From NCBI GenBank assembly GCA_020465985.1, contig JAANYP010003256.1, forward strand, positions 1 through 64,000: a DNA stretch of 64,000 bases. Reading direction: 5' to 3'. The stretch comes from Centrapalus pauciflorus (Eukaryota > Streptophyta > Magnoliopsida > Asterales > Asteraceae). Below are positions 55,213 to 64,000 of the stretch, piece after piece. A program made the translations under genes and the position numbers. Each line of letters begins with the position of its first letter. Within the stretch, counting starts at the first letter, position 1. The notes beneath the pieces were generated by a model. The model saw only the letters and a list, made by a program, of their open reading frames with translations, was not told where the DNA came from and did not search any database.

Positions 55213-58155
55213 GAAAAACAACCATCCCAGGTTTGGTACTTGGACAGTAGCTGCTCAGGGCACATGACAGGTTTTAAGGACCTGCTGAGTGATCTCAGGC
55301 CTGAAAAAGGGCCAAAAGTCACATTTGGTGACAATGTACATGGATCCACTGAGGGATATGGAACTCTTAATGCTGGTGCTGCAGTGTTCAAAAGAGTAGC
55401 CTATGTGGTTGGGCTAAAACATAATCTTGTTAGCATAAGTCAACTGTGTGATGCTGGCTACAAGGTTAACTTTGATGAGCACCTAGGTTACATATTAGAT
55501 CCCCAAGGTAAAGTTGTGTTGTGTGCTCAACGAAAGAAAGGTGTATATGTTGTGGACATGCAATCCGCTGATCCCACAACTGAAACCTGTTTTCTCACAA
55601 GAACAAATGCAGACCTAAACTGGTTATGGCACAAAAGGCTGTCACACCTGAACTTCAAGAACATCAACAAACTCTGTAAGAAAGAGTTGGTGACAGGTTT
55701 GCCTTCTATGACCTTTGTTAAGGATAAACTCTGCACAGCTTGTGAGAAAGGCAAGCAGAGGAAATCATTATTTAAACCCAAACATAACTTTTCTATTGAT
55801 ACTCCTCTCTTCTTAATCCATACGGACTTGTTTGGACCTGTTAATGTCCCAAGTCTAGGAGGAAGAAGATACACTCTAGTAATGGTTGATGAGTTCTCCA
55901 GGTACACATGGGTTATCTTCTTGAAGAGCAAAGGAGAGACTGCTAGAGAAATTATTGGATTTGTGAAAAAGATGGAAATGCTGAACTCTGCCCAAGTGAA
56001 GCAACTTAGAAGTGATCATGGTACTGAATTCAGAAACAGTACTCTTGAAGACTTCTGTGAAGAGAAAGGAATCACTCAAAACTTTTCAGCTGTAAGAACT
56101 CCACAACAAAATGGAGTTGCTGAAAGGAGAAACAGAACTCTCACTGAAGCTGCTAGAACCATGCTGTGTGCATCAGGTTTACCTTCATCATTCTGGGCTG
56201 AAGCCGTTAACACTGCCTGCTTCACCCAAAACAGGTCATTAGTGGTGATAAGGTTCAACAAGACTCCCTATGAGCTGCTCAAAGGGAGGAAGCCAAATGT
56301 CAGTTACTTCCATGTGTTTGGTTGTTCCTGCTTCATTCTGAATCAAAGGGACCAACTGGCAAAGTTTGAACCAAAAGCTGATGAAGGTGTGTTTGTTGGC
56401 TACTCTGCTATCTCGAAAGCCTACAGAGTGTACAACAACAAAAGAAAGGTGATAGATGAATCTATCAATGTCACCTTTGAAGAGTCCAAGAATGCTTCCA
56501 CCAAAGCTGTTCCTGAATCAGTTTCAGGAGAATTAAACTTTGATGATATGATGCATTCAAACAGTGAAGAGGACTCAAAAGGTTCCACTACACCAGTGTG
56601 GAACCTGTTAATCATGATGGGCATGATGATGATTATGTCAATACATCCTGTGTGAATAAGTGTACTGACTTAATCACAACCGCATGTCCTGAACCTATCA
56701 ATGCTGATTTTCCTGGTTCCTCTGCTGATATGTTCAACAGTGGTCAGTCATGTTCAACAAGTGAACAGGCTCAAGATAACAGTGTGTCTGAAAATCTTGA
56801 GAGCTGTTCAACAGGACTTGCTGAAGCTGCTGATAACTCAGGGGAATCATCATTGAAGAATGATCCTAAGTGGATCAGATGTCACCCCAATGATCAAATA
56901 ATTTGTGACATTAACAAAGGGGTACAAACAAGGTGGGACAGCTTAGGGAACTTCTGTATGTTCTCTAATTTTGTTTCACTAATGGAGCCAAAGAAGGTGG
57001 ATGAAGCACTAAAAGATGCCAATTGGATCACTGCCATGCAAGAAGAACTCAATCAGTTTGAGAGAAACAAGGTATGGAAGCTGGTCCCTGCTCCTAAAGG
57101 TAAAACTATAATTGGCACTAAATGGGTTTTCAGGAATAAGATGGATGAGCAAAGTCATGTCATAAGAAATAAGGCAAGACTGGTTGCTCAGGGTTATAGA
57201 CAGGAGGAAGGAATTGACTATGATGAGACATTTGCTCCTGTGGCCAGGCTAGAAGCAATTCGTTTGTATCTAGCCTACGCTGCTCATAAGAGCATTAAGG
57301 TATTTCAAATTGATGTGAAGAGTGCATTTTTGAATGGGAAGCTGCAAGAAGTTTATGTCAAGCAGCCTCCGCGTTTTGAAAATGAACATCATCCAGGTTT
57401 TGTCTATAAGTTGGACAAAGCTCTCTATGGTCTCAAACAAGCCCCTAGAGCCTGGTATGACACTCTTACTGAATTCCTTATGAGCAATGGGTATTCCAGA
57501 GGTAAAGTGGATACCACATTGTTCATAAAGAAGGTGAAATCTGATATTATGCTTGTTCAAATTTATGTGGATGATATAATATTTGGTTCTACAAATGAGC
57601 AGTTATGCAAGAATTTTTCATTACTCATGAAATCCAAATATGAAATGAGTATGATGGGAGAACTTACTTTCTTTTTAGGATTATAGGTTAAACAAACCTC
57701 AACTGGAATTTTTATAAATCAAAGAAAGTATACTTTAGATCTATTGAAAAAGTTTAAATTTGCTCAAAGTTCTCCTATTAAAACCCCAATGGCAACCAAT
57801 GTAAAATTGGATGCTGATGCCAGTGGCAAAGCTGTTTCAGTAACAGCTTACTGAGGAATGATTGGGAGCTTGCTATATTTAACTGCTAGTAGACCTGATA
57901 TTATGTTTGCCACCTGTTTATGTGCTAGGTTCCAAGCTGATCCAAAGGAATCTCATCTAGCTACTGTTAAAAGGATCTTCAGATACCTGAAGGGTACACC
58001 AGGTTTGGGACTTTGGTATTCCAAAGACTCAAGCCTTGAACTAACATGTTATTCAGATTCTGATTTTGCAGGTTGCAGGCTAGATAGGAAAAGCACAATA
58101 GGTGGGTGTCAACTCCTTGGTGGTAAGTTGATAAGTTGGTGCAGCAAGAAGCAGA
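55183..58155 (+). pseudogene. pol: Family B pol: protease, integrase, RT, RNase H (truncated)
   Basis: Protease WYLDSSCSGHMTG at 55243-55251, where the usual Asp-Ser-Gly reads Asp-Ser-Ser. Integrase zinc region HKRLSHLNFKN and CTACEKGKQ; catalytic residues in HTDLFGPV, RSDHGTEF and NGVAERRNRTL. RT follows after a frameshift near 56595: KWVFRNKMDEQ, FQIDVKSAFLNGK, ALYGLKQAPRAWYD, YVDD at 57564-57575. TAG at 57684 and TGA at 57852 interrupt it. RNase H runs through SDSDFAGCRLDRKSTIGG to CSKKQNS at about 58155, where an inverted segment begins. The RNase H end is missing. Confidence 0.9.
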
Positions 58156-58156
58156 A

Positions 58157-58538
58157 CTCCCCTTGCCTCTTCTGTTGATCCCTTAGCAGCTTCCAAAATT
58201 TTCTTTTGCACAACTAGAGAGGACATTTTAACTTTCCATGTCTCTTGAAGTGCAAAAGACTTAGCAGCTTTGGCAGATTCTTCTTCTTTCCTTAAAGCTT
58301 CCAGGGCTTGAAGTTGTTCTTCTCTAAACTCAAAATATTTGTGCATAGGAAGAACCATTTCTTTGGCTCTGGCTTTGTGAAATTTAAGTTCTGTTGCTTT
58401 CTGCTGCTGAGGATCAGTTGCTGCTTTTTCTTTTCCTTTAGCTGCTGTAGTGACAGCAGCTTCAGGACTTTCCTCCTCCTCTTCATCTTCTTCTAAAATT
58501 AGATGCCTCCTTCTGCTGCTTGGCCTGCCCGCAGGAAT
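58157..58538 (-). pseudogene. Inverted fragment of Family B third ORF
   Basis: Open on the minus strand: an acidic EEDEEEEESPEAA start, then lysine/alanine-rich sequence, MVLPMHKYFEFREEQLQALE, and KILEAAKGSTEEARG at its end. It is strongly helical and coiled-coil-like. It occupies the place of the end of RNase H and of the third ORF but in reverse orientation. The right join, near 58538, is to normal 3' noncoding sequence (ATGTACTGTAAAAATATA). Likely a rearranged piece of the env-like ORF, though it could come from another source. Confidence 0.55.
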
Positions 58539-58608
58539 GTACTGTAAAAATATATAGTGATTCTTGATAAGGCCAGCTTAGACTGGTTATTGCAAATAGG
58601 GTGAGATT

Positions 58609-59736
58609 GTTAGGCACAAAAAGGCTTCACTCAAACCTGTTCTGCATCTAAGGGGGAGATTATTAATCAAGCCTGTTGATGCTTTTGAAGGTTGAATTTA
58701 AGGCCTGTTATATGCCTTATAGAAACCTGAAAAAGATTTGCAATATCAGTGAAGTTGTTCTATGTGTTGCATGTGTTGCAACAAAGGCAGTTTTGCCCAA
58801 GCTGTTCAGTCTGCTGAACAGGCTGTACATAAACTGTCTACGCTGCTCTACACTGGTGAGCAGCTTGGGCAGTTTACAAGTGTTCTGTTCTTTGTGAACA
58901 GAACCTGTTCTTTGTGAACAGGCTAAACACTTTATGGAATGTGTTTCCAAGTCCTCATGTATTGTTTTTGACTGCAAGATCAGTTTACAAAGTCGAAGAC
59001 AAAGTGGAAATCAGAACTGCTCAGCCTGCCCAAGCTGTATAGTTACATGAAGACAAAAGGTTATTTGAAAAAGGGTGACAGACCTTTTTCTTATATCAAA
59101 ATAGGCCTTTACAAAGGAAGAAAAACACAAAGGTGACATTCCTTATTTAGTTAAAGGCAATGCAACAGTAGACAAAGTGAAAAGACAAAAGTTCTGCCCA
59201 CATGAAGACAAGTCTGCTTTTCAGAAAAGTGCAGAAAAGTTTATGTTGTCTTTTCAACAAGACTTCTCCTTTTTCATTCCGTCCAATGAAGAAGCTTCAC
59301 TTAGATCCTCTGAGTGAGTATAAAAAGAAACTTCCAAGGATTGAAAGATTAAGCCAAAAAGCTAAGTGCTGAAACCAAGACTGAACATGCATTCAAAGTG
59401 AGTCTTTCTTGCATGCAAGTCTGGTTGAATAAAACAGTGCTCAGTGTCTAAGCTCTTCTTGTTCAAGCTGTTCCTCAGAGTCTTGTAAACACAGTGAGTG
59501 ATTCTTAGTGAGTGTATTCATTGTAATTAGTTTTAGTCAGTCTTAGACTAGTTAAACATATTGTTGTATCTGTCATCTCAGCTTGAACCTTTCCGCATTC
59601 AAGCTCGTTTGTAATTAACATTTGTTGATAACACATACAAACATTGAGAAAATTGTGTGTAATTTTTTAAATAGCTGTATTCACCCCCCATCTACAGCTT
59701 AAGGCTATATACTTGGGATATCTTTTGGGACCTACA
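58609..59736 (+). mobile_element. Family B 3' LTR
   Basis: It starts TGTTAGGCAC after a degraded purine tract (AAATAGGGTGAGAT), ends GACCTACA, 1128 bp. TATA-like TATAAAAA at 59319-59326. Confidence 0.95.
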
Positions 59737-59741
59737 GTTAA
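59737..59741. repeat. Target-site duplication (right) of Family B element
   Basis: GTTAA, identical to 51246-51250. Confidence 0.95.
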
Positions 59742-59934
59742 TTAGTTGCCTTAGTTTTAAGTAATTAAGTTTAAGTTCCTTTTTTTGGTTATTTTTAGTG
59801 TTTATTTTATTATTAAAGAAACATCAAATAAAAAAATTTAAAAATTTCAAAAAGGTAATTGTAGTCCTCTACTTTTCCACCAAAAATATAATTAGTTTAA
59901 CTAAAGTATTTTATTTAAGTATTTTATTTAGTGT
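59742..59934 (+). other. Athila-type leader, continued
   Basis: AT-rich leader between the Family B insertion and gag. Nothing else is seen. Confidence 0.6.
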
Positions 59935-60719
59935 ATGCACACACGTCGATCGGCTAAAGGATTGCCGCTACAATTCGAACCTGAGATTGAAAAAGTAGCG
60001 AGATCGAAGCGAAAGACTGTCAGGATTAAAAATCAACAATTAATCACGGAGAATTTAAACGCACAAGAGTAAGAAATTCCTGATATAGAAATTCCCAATT
60101 CAGAGATTCCTAATTTAGAAAACCCTCCGATTTCACCGCGAAATCGTGATCAAGAAGAACCTGAGCGCATAGCTGCTAGAATGGGTGATCAACCGAGGCT
60201 TACGGTTGAATCGCATTACCACCGAGGTGATGTGCCCGACCCGTCTCCAATTCGTTATCCCGAAAACGAGAACGAACCCGGAGTTCGTCCTCAATTATTC
60301 CAAATTCTTCCGATCTTTCGCGGGATGCCAAGCGTGGAACCCTACGAACTTTTAGCTGAGTTCATAGCAATATGTAAAGCCAACCATGTTCGAGGTATGA
60401 CTACCGACGGTTTAAAACTTCGATTAATTCCTATCTCGTTAAAAGAGAAAGCAAAGAATTGGTTCGTATCCTTACCAACCAATAGTATTACAACATGGGA
60501 TAAAATGAAACGAGAATTCCTTAATGAGTATTACCCAATTGGTAAAACAACCGAGAAAAGAAAGGAAATTGTCGGATTTAAACAAAAATCGGGCGAACAA
60601 TTCTACGAAGCGTTCGATCGTATGAAGGAATTACTGGGAGCTTGTCCACAGCACGAGGTACCCAAATGGATGCTTATCAAAACATTCTTTGATGGTGTGA
60701 GTCAAGAAAGTCATAATAT
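59935..60719 (+). pseudogene. gag: Athila-type gag, 5' part
   Basis: Starts ATG 59935 (MHTRRSAKGLPLQFEPEIEK); TAA at 60070-60072 interrupts it, then the same frame continues to 60719. It holds FQILPIFRGMPSVEPYELL, CKANHVRGMTTDGLKLRL, KAKNWFVSLPTNSITTWD, GEQFYEAFDRMKELL and HEVPKWMLIKTFFDGVSQES, the gag capsid region of Athila-type gypsy elements. It is cut at 60720 by the LTR of A5. The equivalent C-terminal region can be seen in the minus-strand copy at 38026-39200. Confidence 0.87.
60715..60719. repeat. Candidate left target-site duplication of A5
   Basis: AATAT directly before TGTTAGTGC. The right partner is outside the window. Confidence 0.4.
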
Positions 60720-61322
60720 TGTTAGTGCATCTTGTGTGACAATAGCAGTCTAAGTGTAGATAATGTTTTATAATAGTTCAAGTCTTCGTAATTGCACCTT
60801 AATACATGATTGATATGTTTGATATTGATTGTATATATGTTTGAACTTGTTTGTGATTGATGTTTTACTTAAGTTCAAACATAAGTTCAAAGATAAGTTC
60901 AAACATAAGTTCAAAGATAAGATCAAACATAAGTTTCTAGAATAGGTTCAAAGACAAGTTCTAGAATAAGTTCAAAGCCCTGGTTCGAACTTAATGGTGG
61001 ACAAGTTCGTGGGCTTGGGCCTTCTCGAACTTGTCCAGGCTATGTTTGAATCTAATGGCTATAATTACTGTTTAATCAGTTTGATTAAGGATCTTTGTAG
61101 AAATCTTCGTTCGAGGCGATTACCAACTTGTGAGCGTTTGTAGAGAGTTTTCAGAGTGTTCTTGGATAGAATCACGTGTCGGGACATTTGTGTTTACGTC
61201 TATCATCGTGTTGGTGTCCGTGTTTTCGTGTGTGTGATCAATCCGTTAAACCCCTAACGAGAATTCCGCACTCGTTAGACGGTGTCGCGTCAAGATTGGA
61301 TCCGTAGGTAGGTGACTTTACA
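60720..61322 (+). mobile_element. A5 5' LTR
   Basis: It starts TGTTAGTGCATCTTGTGTGA and ends GACTTTACA, 603 bp. Head and tail match the Family A LTR; the middle is shortened, with repeats of the type AAGTTCAAACATAAGTTC. Confidence 0.9.
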
Positions 61323-61324
61323 AG

Positions 61325-61337
61325 TGGTATTAGAGCC
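61325..61337 (+). other. A5 primer binding site
   Basis: TGGTATTAGAGCC two bases after the LTR. Confidence 0.88.
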
Positions 61338-61889
61338 ATAAGGGTGTTCATCGTGTTCTTCGCGTTTATATTAAACATTCTTGGTTTCTTGGCGTTTGGG
61401 ACGGATAAATCACATTTTTTATAAGTTTTTCGAGTTATACAAGCAAAGTAACGGAGAAAAGTTCATATTGGTTCATTGTTTCAGTCGAAATCACAGTTTT
61501 TAATCCTAAAAACTCTGGTTTAATCTGAAAACTTGAAAACATCGAACTTTCGGCCGTTTCTCGAACTTGCGGCGCTCGAACATAGGGGGTATTAGGGTTC
61601 ATTCGAACTTGTTAGAAATACGCTCCTCTCGAACTTGATTTAGGGCTTCCTTCGAATTTGGCTGAGATTCGAACTTGTTATCTTTGAATTTGTTAGATTT
61701 CGAATTTGTCAAAAATCTCGAACTTGTCAGACCATCGAACTTGTTGATTTCGAACTTGATCACTTTCGAATTTAATTTTAAACAAATTTAACTTTAAATT
61801 AATTCGAAGTAACCTAAGTTCGAAAGGGTTTATTTTAAATTAATTTTAAATTAAATTATCTAAGTTCGAATACAAAAACTTTAGAAAGG
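61338..61889 (+). other. A5 leader
   Basis: Noncoding leader with about ten TCGAACTTG/TCGAATTTG motifs between 61560 and 61770. Confidence 0.75.
61487..61522 (+). other. A5 leader hairpin (diverged)
   Basis: AAATCACAGTTTTT pairs with AAAAACTCTGGTTT apart from two positions, in the same place as the Family A leader hairpin. The sequence differs from A0-A4 yet the stem is largely kept. Confidence 0.5.
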
Positions 61890-64000
61890 ATGACCAGTTT
61901 GCAAAAGTTCATCGAAATGGACCACGAAGTTGGCAAGGCAAATTCTCCGCCAAAACTGATGAGGTTGGAAGACTACTATTGGTGGAAGGATAGGTTTGCC
62001 GATTTTGCTCGTTTCAACGACATGCGAATGTGGATTTGTATCAATGAGGGATACATTCCACCTACACAAGAGTTTGAGGGCCGTAAGAGAGTCTAAACAT
62101 ATCAAAAAATGAAGGATGATGATAAGAAACTTTATGAGGCCGAGAACAGAGCATTCTCTATTATTCGTATGGCATTACCTGAAGAGATTCTACACACCTT
62201 AAGGAATCATCGTACTTCTAAAGAGCTATGGGATGCTCTCGAGAAGCGGTGTGAGGGAAATCCGAGGGTTCGCAAGGGAAGGACCGAGATGCTGAAACAG
62301 CAATTCGCAATTTTCAAAGCATTGAAAACCGAAAAGCTAGATGAGACAATAACAAGATTCTACCATTTACTGACAGAGCTAGATAATCATGACGTCGAGT
62401 ATCGTGAAATTGAGAAGATAGAGAAACTTCTTGATGCTTTACCTACGAAGTGGGAAATGTACACAGCGCTTATAAAGCATGATGAAGAAAAATTCAAAAC
62501 TCTTACTCTAGAAGGAGTTATTAGTACGCTGAGGGCTTACAACTTTCAGATACCTAAGAAGGAACAGGAATATGATCAAGTCCAAGATCCAGAGACGTAT
62601 TTTGGAAAGAAAAAACCTTCTATCACAAGTGAACTGAAGACAACTACCGCCTTCTTCTCAGGTGAAGCGCCTATCCTAGTAGAGGTAGAGGACACAAGTA
62701 TTCGGCTATTCTTAGGGTATTCTAAACAGGAAGATAAACCGACTCACTCAGCATCCACTTCTCAACATTATACAAAGATGCCTATGAGTGCACAATCAGC
62801 CAAAGCTCATCTGAATCTTTTGGCTTCGTTTGTTGCAGCATACGGAAATTGTGTACAAGGAAAAATTAAAGATCATGCATTATGGGTAGAAGACTACGAT
62901 CAGGTGGATACTGATGACTTGGAGGAAATGGACCTTCAATTGCAACTGGACATGGTGACTCAAAGGGTCAAAAGGTTCATGAAAAGAACAGGCAGAAATA
63001 TGAATATAGGCAACAGTAAAATTGGGTTCGACAAATCCAATGTTAAGTGCTATAATTGCCAAGGATTAGGACACTTTGCATGAGAGTGTCAACGACTGAA
63101 AGTTGAAAACTATAAGAATCAATCTCAGGGAAGATATTGTAGTTCGGGTACTCAAGCTAACATCACTGGTCTATTGACAAATGTATCATCGGACAGACAG
63201 CTCGATGGGACTTATGATTGGTCTACTCATCCGGAGTCGAATGACAGAGGACAACGAACAGAATGATACAAGTCCTTAGTTGGTGGAGAAGTGAGATAAT
63301 CAGACCATTCTGGAGTTTGCTGCACAAATGGCTAACGTGGAATCGGATCACAAAAGGGTAATTCTGAAGTTTTCTACATTTCATGACTTGTGTGTTTTGT
63401 TTCCTACTTCAAATGATAGGTTGAACTTAGTTCTAGAAACACATCACAACTTAACTGCTCGGATAGAATCACTAAAATCAGATAATGCTAGTCTCTTAGA
63501 CATTAAAGAAGATCTAAGGAATAAGCTGAAAGCAGATGGTCAAGATGCTATTGTTCTAAAAGACAAATTAAGTGAACAATGTGTCAGGATAGAACTTATG
63601 TATGAGCATGTTGAGGCGTTTACCAAAGAACTTACAATTAAGGAGGTTGAGCTAGCAAAATCAAAAGTCAAGGTTGCTGAAGTAAACAGTAAGTTGTCGA
63701 TGTTTAGGAACTCGTCACTAAATCTAGGGAAAATCTTATAAGCTCAACGGCAGTGTAAGAAACCCGTAGGATTAGGTTATCAAGAGAGTCCTTCACCTTT
63801 CAACAATAATTATGTGCCTTGACCTCAGGATAAAACTGATGAACTAGTCGAGTCAGAGGTAACAACTGAAAGTGAATCTTATAAAGACAAAACAACTAAG
63901 GTGTCTACTACTAACTCTAAGATTAAAAAGGTCAAGTTTGTGCAGTCTTCTAGTGACCAAAAGCTAGGAGAAACTAAACCTGAAATTAATAATCAACAAG
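61890..64000 (+). pseudogene. gag: A5 gag with lesions (runs off window)
   Basis: ATG 61890 (MTSLQKFIEMDHEVGK), collinear with A2 gag. TAA at 62094-62096, where sisters have a leucine codon; the same frame is then open to 63083 through LEKRCEGNPRVRKGR and MPMSAQSAKAHLNLL. TGA at 63081-63083 falls inside the first zinc knuckle (CYNCQGLGHFA then stop then EC). A frameshift lies between 63083 and 63328, then the coiled-coil region (LKADGQDAIVLKDKLSEQC). TAA at 63739 and a TGA near 63822 follow. The second knuckle and pol would lie beyond the window. Confidence 0.87.

Larger units (their letters stand above)
51251..59736 (+). mobile_element. Family B copia element with both LTRs
   Basis: An 8.5-kb Sirevirus-like copia element: LTR 51251-52379, primer site, gag, pol (PR-INT-RT-RNase H), an inverted fragment of its third ORF, a weak polypurine tract and LTR 58609-59736. 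Target duplication GTTAA on both sides. It sits in the leader of an Athila-type element, about 30 bp after that element's primer site. Coding regions carry stops and frameshifts. Confidence 0.95.
60720..64000 (+). mobile_element. Family A-related copia element A5 (5' part)
   Basis: LTR 60720-61322, primer site, leader and gag up to the window end. LTR, leader and gag are collinear with Family A but clearly diverged: the LTR is 603 bp and many TTCGAATTTG motifs read TCGAACTTG. It is a sister subfamily inserted in Athila-type gag. Confidence 0.9.

Overview
This window looks like intergenic DNA from a flowering plant, most probably a eudicot with a large, repeat-rich genome. It is filled almost end to end with nested and broken LTR retrotransposons. 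I see no host gene, rRNA, tRNA or CRISPR array. The plant assignment rests on plant-type Ty1/copia elements with methionine-initiator primer sites, a chromodomain Ty3/gypsy element of Tekay type, and an Athila-type gypsy element with a primer site beginning TGGCGCCGTTGCC. I could not fix the plant family.

Four element groups are present. Family A is a Sirevirus-like Ty1/copia group. It has LTRs of about 655-680 bp, a long gag with a coiled coil and two zinc knuckles, a PR-INT-RT-RNase H pol, a noncoding spacer of about 2.1 kb, and a third ORF of about 1000 codons in the env-like position. Family B is a second Sirevirus-like group with LTRs of about 1.13 kb. The other two are the Tekay-type and Athila-type gypsy elements.

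Layout, left to right. 1-1628: 3' end and LTR of a Family B copy (+). 1721-2431: gag-deleted Family A fragment A0 (-), sharing an LTR (2432-3086) with A1. 3087-21320: Family A copy A1 (-), without its 5' end. A1 is split by A2, a Family A copy on + at 9182-16082 flanked by the duplication CAAAA. 21321-38025: two tandem Family A copies on + (A3, A4). Each starts in the same truncated LTR, and each is preceded by the same antisense gag sequence. 38026-39455: Athila-type gag (-). 39456-48284: Tekay-type element (-). 48285-50145: unclassified AT-rich DNA. 50146-50373: Tekay-type gag fragment (-). 50374-60719: Athila-type 5' end (+), whose leader is split by a Family B copy with both LTRs at 51251-59736 (target duplication GTTAA). 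60720-64000: 5' part of a diverged Family A relative, A5 (+), inserted in the Athila gag and running off the window.

All coding regions carry stops, frameshifts or deletions, so no copy appears autonomous. The organisation is still instructive. The third ORF is preceded in three copies by a clean splice-acceptor-like sequence next to its ATG. Gag and pol are separated by a conserved UAA followed by another acceptor-like tract. The leader just downstream of the primer site folds into a conserved hairpin. LTRs, leaders and the spacer before the third ORF are packed with TTCGAA/CTCGAA-type motifs. The rearrangements (a 9-kb tandem duplication, a gag-deletion junction shared by two copies, an inverted ORF fragment and microhomology deletions) are the most unusual parts of the window.
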